Positions 7,165-8,437 of a stretch of 8,437 nt of DNA are shown here, one piece after another. Both the position numbers and the translations under genes were made by a program. Under the pieces are notes generated by a model. It was given only the letters and a program-made list of their open reading frames with translations, ran no database searches and was not told the DNA's origin. How positions within the stretch are numbered: position 1 is the stretch's first letter; each line of letters opens with the position of its first letter. The stretch is from an uncultured Collinsella sp. (GTDB taxonomy: Bacteria; Actinomycetota; Coriobacteriia; Coriobacteriales; Coriobacteriaceae): positions 1 through 8,437 of the forward strand of contig USHT01000037.1 in assembly GCA_900554455.1 (NCBI GenBank), in the 5' to 3' direction.

Positions 7165-8106
7165 GTGCCGGCGAATAAGGAACATACCGAAGCTACTCCC
7201 TCGTCGCTCGCCGTGGCGGCGGGGGAGTATCTCGATTACCTCGCGGTCGAGCGGGGTTTGGCGCGCAACACGATTGCGGCCTATCGTCGTGACCTGACGA
7301 CGTACTGCGCCTATCTGGAGCGGGCGGGTATTGTGTCTTTTGAAGAGGTGACCCGTCAGGTCGTGGAGGGCTTTGTTGCCGACCGTCGCGATGGAGGCTA
7401 TTCCGATGCCTCGGTGGAGCGTGCGCTTGCGGCCGTGAAGGGCCTGCATGCCTTCTTGGTGCGCGATGGGGCTGTGGCCCAAAATCCAACGGCGGCGTTG
7501 CGCCTGCCTAAAAAGGCTGAGCGTTTGCCGGAGTATCTATCGGTGGAGGATGTCTCGGCGCTGCTCGATCAAGACTTTCCCGAGGGCGAGATGGGCTTGC
7601 GCGACCATGCCATCTTGGAAGTGCTCTACGGATGCGGTTTACGTGTGAGCGAGTTGGTGGGGCTCGATGTGAGCGATATCCATATTGACGATGGCTTTGT
7701 ACTCGTTCGCGGTAAGGGCTCAAAGGAACGCCTGTCCCCGCTGGTGGGAAGCGCGGCGCGAGCTCTGACGCTCTATGTAACTGAGGGGCGTTCCCGCTTG
7801 GCGGCCCATGCCCGCGGAACCGAGACCTCGGCGGTCTTTTTAAATAAGAACGGCCGCCGTCTGTCACGCCAGGGCATTCATGCCATCTGTGAGCGCTATG
7901 GGCGCCAGGTGGGGCTGGTGGGACTCCATCCCCATACGCTGCGTCACTCCTTTGCCACCCATACGCTTGCGGGCGGCGCAGACCTCCGTGTGCTACAGGA
8001 GATCTTGGGACATGCCGATATATCGACCACGCAGGTCTACACGCATGTCGATCGTACGCAACTGACCGAGATCTATCTGGCGGCGCACCCGCTGGCGCAT
8101 CGTTAA
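7165..8106 (+). CDS. xerD: Site-specific tyrosine recombinase XerD
   Basis: With the GTG start at 7165 the product is 313 residues, normal for XerC/XerD. It breaks and rejoins DNA at dif-like sites to resolve chromosome dimers before division. The N-terminal SAM-like core-binding domain is at about 15-105 (LAVAAGEYLDYLAVERGLARNTIAAYRRDL), the catalytic domain at about 120-300. All six catalytic residues are present with XerD-like spacing: Arg160 (GCGLRVSEL), Lys184 (RGKGSKER), His257 and Arg260 (HPHTLRHSF), His283 (LGHADIS) and the nucleophile Tyr292 (TQVYTHV). The GTG lies 2 nt after the pyrG stop, with AAGG touching it, so reinitiation coupling is likely. An in-frame ATG at 7012 would overlap pyrG by 150 nt, and a GTG at 7213 lacks a ribosome site. 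XerD is preferred over XerC or an integrase because the gene sits beside housekeeping genes with no att sites; the C/D distinction is not certain. Confidence 0.9.
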   Translation: MPANKEHTEATPSSLAVAAGEYLDYLAVERGLARNTIAAYRRDLTTYCAYLERAGIVSFEEVTRQVVEGFVADRRDGGYSDASVERALAAVKGLHAFLVRDGAVAQNPTAALRLPKKAERLPEYLSVEDVSALLDQDFPEGEMGLRDHAILEVLYGCGLRVSELVGLDVSDIHIDDGFVLVRGKGSKERLSPLVGSAARALTLYVTEGRSRLAAHARGTETSAVFLNKNGRRLSRQGIHAICERYGRQVGLVGLHPHTLRHSFATHTLAGGADLRVLQEILGHADISTTQVYTHVDRTQLTEIYLAAHPLAHR

Positions 8107-8139
8107 CTCATCGCTGAACTGCAAATTTATAGGTATTTG

Positions 8140-8209
8140 GGGACGGGCCCCAGATTGCCACGGCGTGCTTTTGCGCGCGCATGGGCAATCTGGGGCCCGT
8201 CCCATTTTT
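8140..8209 (+). terminator. Exceptionally long terminator hairpin after xerD
   Basis: A perfect 20-bp stem joins 8140-8159 (starting GGGACGGGCCCC) to 8184-8203. Inside it a second stem, GCGTGC (8163-8168) with GCGCGC (8173-8178, one U-G), is closed by a TTTT loop. The structure is followed by ATTTTTC (8204-8210), so it should terminate the pyrG-xerD transcript strongly. Its arms are longer and more exact than the other terminators here, which hints at an exapted repeat copy. Confidence 0.9.
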
Positions 8210-8301
8210 CGCCACTTGGCATCGCGGTGGTGGGCCGCACGTGCCTTGGGTGGGGGAGTTTGGGGGCGATGTGAACGGCATATAAAGGGACGTAAAAATC
8301 G

Positions 8302-8327
8302 CCTCAAGGTCAACTTGAAGGTTGAGG
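8302..8327. promoter_or_regulatory. Interleaved dyad CCTCAAG...CTTGA...TTGAGG, possible operator
   Basis: CCTCAA (8302-8307) and TTGAGG (8322-8327) are perfect outer arms. Nested in them, TCAAG (8304-8308) pairs with CTTGA (8314-8318), and TCAACTTGA (8310-8318) is itself a palindrome. Such CCTCAAG/CTTGA dyads resemble operators of MerR-family regulators in general form. It lies in a gene-free region, so the regulated gene would be downstream of the window. It could equally be an RNA stem. Confidence 0.35.
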
Positions 8328-8330
8328 TTG

Positions 8331-8364
8331 AAAGGCGGGGTGCTACAGGTGGCATCCCGCCTTT
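8331..8364. terminator. 13-bp hairpin with A/T flanks, terminator-like
   Basis: AAAGGCGGG (8331-8339) pairs with CCCGCCTTT (8356-8364), extended inward by GTGC/GCAT (8340-8343/8352-8355, one G-U), with an 8-nt loop. The A-rich 5' and T-rich 3' flanks give the form of a weak bidirectional terminator, though the + strand tail is only TTTGCTCT. No gene ends nearby, because xerD already terminates at 8209, so it may end a short leader or small RNA. Confidence 0.45.
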
Positions 8365-8371
8365 GCTCTAA

Positions 8372-8387
8372 ACACAACATATTGTGT
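8372..8387. promoter_or_regulatory. NrdR box 1
   Basis: ACACAACATATTGTGT matches the NrdR-box consensus acaCwAtATaTwGtgt at 15 of 16 positions (the only miss is C for T at position 7). It is a near-perfect palindrome, extended by flanking A/T pairs at 8370-8371 and 8388-8389. NrdR is the (d)ATP-sensing zinc-ribbon/ATP-cone repressor of ribonucleotide reductase operons. This predicts an nrd gene immediately right of the window. Confidence 0.75.
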
Positions 8388-8389
8388 TT

Positions 8390-8405
8390 TCGAACATATG
8401 CTCGG
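8390..8405. promoter_or_regulatory. LexA-like site between the NrdR boxes
   Basis: TCGAAC-ATAT-GCTCGG fits the Gram-positive/actinobacterial SOS box TCGAAC-N4-GTTCGA at 10 of 12 fixed positions; the left half is perfect and the right half has C for T and G for A. It also contains AACATAT, the core shared with the neighbouring NrdR boxes, so the resemblance may partly reflect a degenerate third NrdR site. Confidence 0.35.
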
Positions 8406-8412
8406 GGGTGTT

Positions 8413-8428
8413 TTGCAACATATAGGGG
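8413..8428. promoter_or_regulatory. NrdR box 2 (weaker)
   Basis: The core CAACATATAG (8416-8425) fits the consensus core CwAtATaTwG at 9 of 10 positions, with the same C-for-T substitution as box 1; the outer bases are poor. The offset from box 1 is 41 bp, close to four helical turns, so both boxes face the same side of the DNA, as tandem NrdR boxes do. Confidence 0.55.
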
Positions 8429-8437
8429 GTGGAGTGG

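Noticed and set aside
8281..8286. TATAAA as a confident promoter
   Set aside because: The best -35 candidate (TTTGGG at 8259-8264) is poor, so it is kept only as part of a speculative finding.
8108..8380. Minus- and plus-strand frames over the xerD terminator
   Set aside because: They cross a 20-bp perfect hairpin and further inverted repeats and have no recognisable protein features.

Overview
The window is high-GC bacterial chromosome with every convincing gene on the + strand. The protein families, the strong C/G third-position bias of the best-expressed genes and the gene order suggest an anaerobic gut actinobacterium of the Coriobacteriia, most like Collinsella. This is inference from protein style and synteny, not a database result.

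Layout: (1) 1-2759 is the end of an arginine deiminase (ADI) cluster: the last codons of arcA, complete arcB (catabolic ornithine carbamoyltransferase) and a YfcC/DcuC-family permease that probably exchanges arginine for ornithine. The arcA-arcB and arcB-permease gaps both carry hairpins, and the one after arcB looks like an intrinsic terminator. (2) 2760-3245 has no credible gene. It holds a run of inverted repeats: a foldable 3'-UTR segment with competing pairings, a terminator-like stem, a perfect 12-bp hairpin, a 99-nt long hairpin, and a smaller stem before a TATAAT -10 box. (3) 3246-4727 is a monocistronic DUF1846 protein with its own terminator. (4) 4984-5322 is a small winged-helix DNA-binding protein, also with its own terminator. 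(5) 5501-8106 is pyrG (CTP synthase) followed 2 nt later by a XerD-type tyrosine recombinase, probably translationally coupled, ending at a very strong terminator. (6) 8210-8437 is non-coding regulatory DNA ahead of a gene outside the window. Its end carries a 15/16 match to the NrdR box and a second NrdR-like box 41 bp downstream, with a LexA-like half-degenerate palindrome between them.

Together, arcA and arcB with the permease (and a carbamate kinase that must lie elsewhere) yield ATP and ammonia from arginine. pyrG supplies CTP, xerD acts in chromosome dimer resolution, and the downstream NrdR boxes predict a ribonucleotide reductase or nrdR gene, so the right half leans towards nucleotide supply and chromosome maintenance. 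I found no insertion sequence, CRISPR array, tRNA or rRNA. The most noteworthy non-routine material is the non-coding DNA at 2760-3120 and 8140-8437. I saw no complete novel defence or mobile system.
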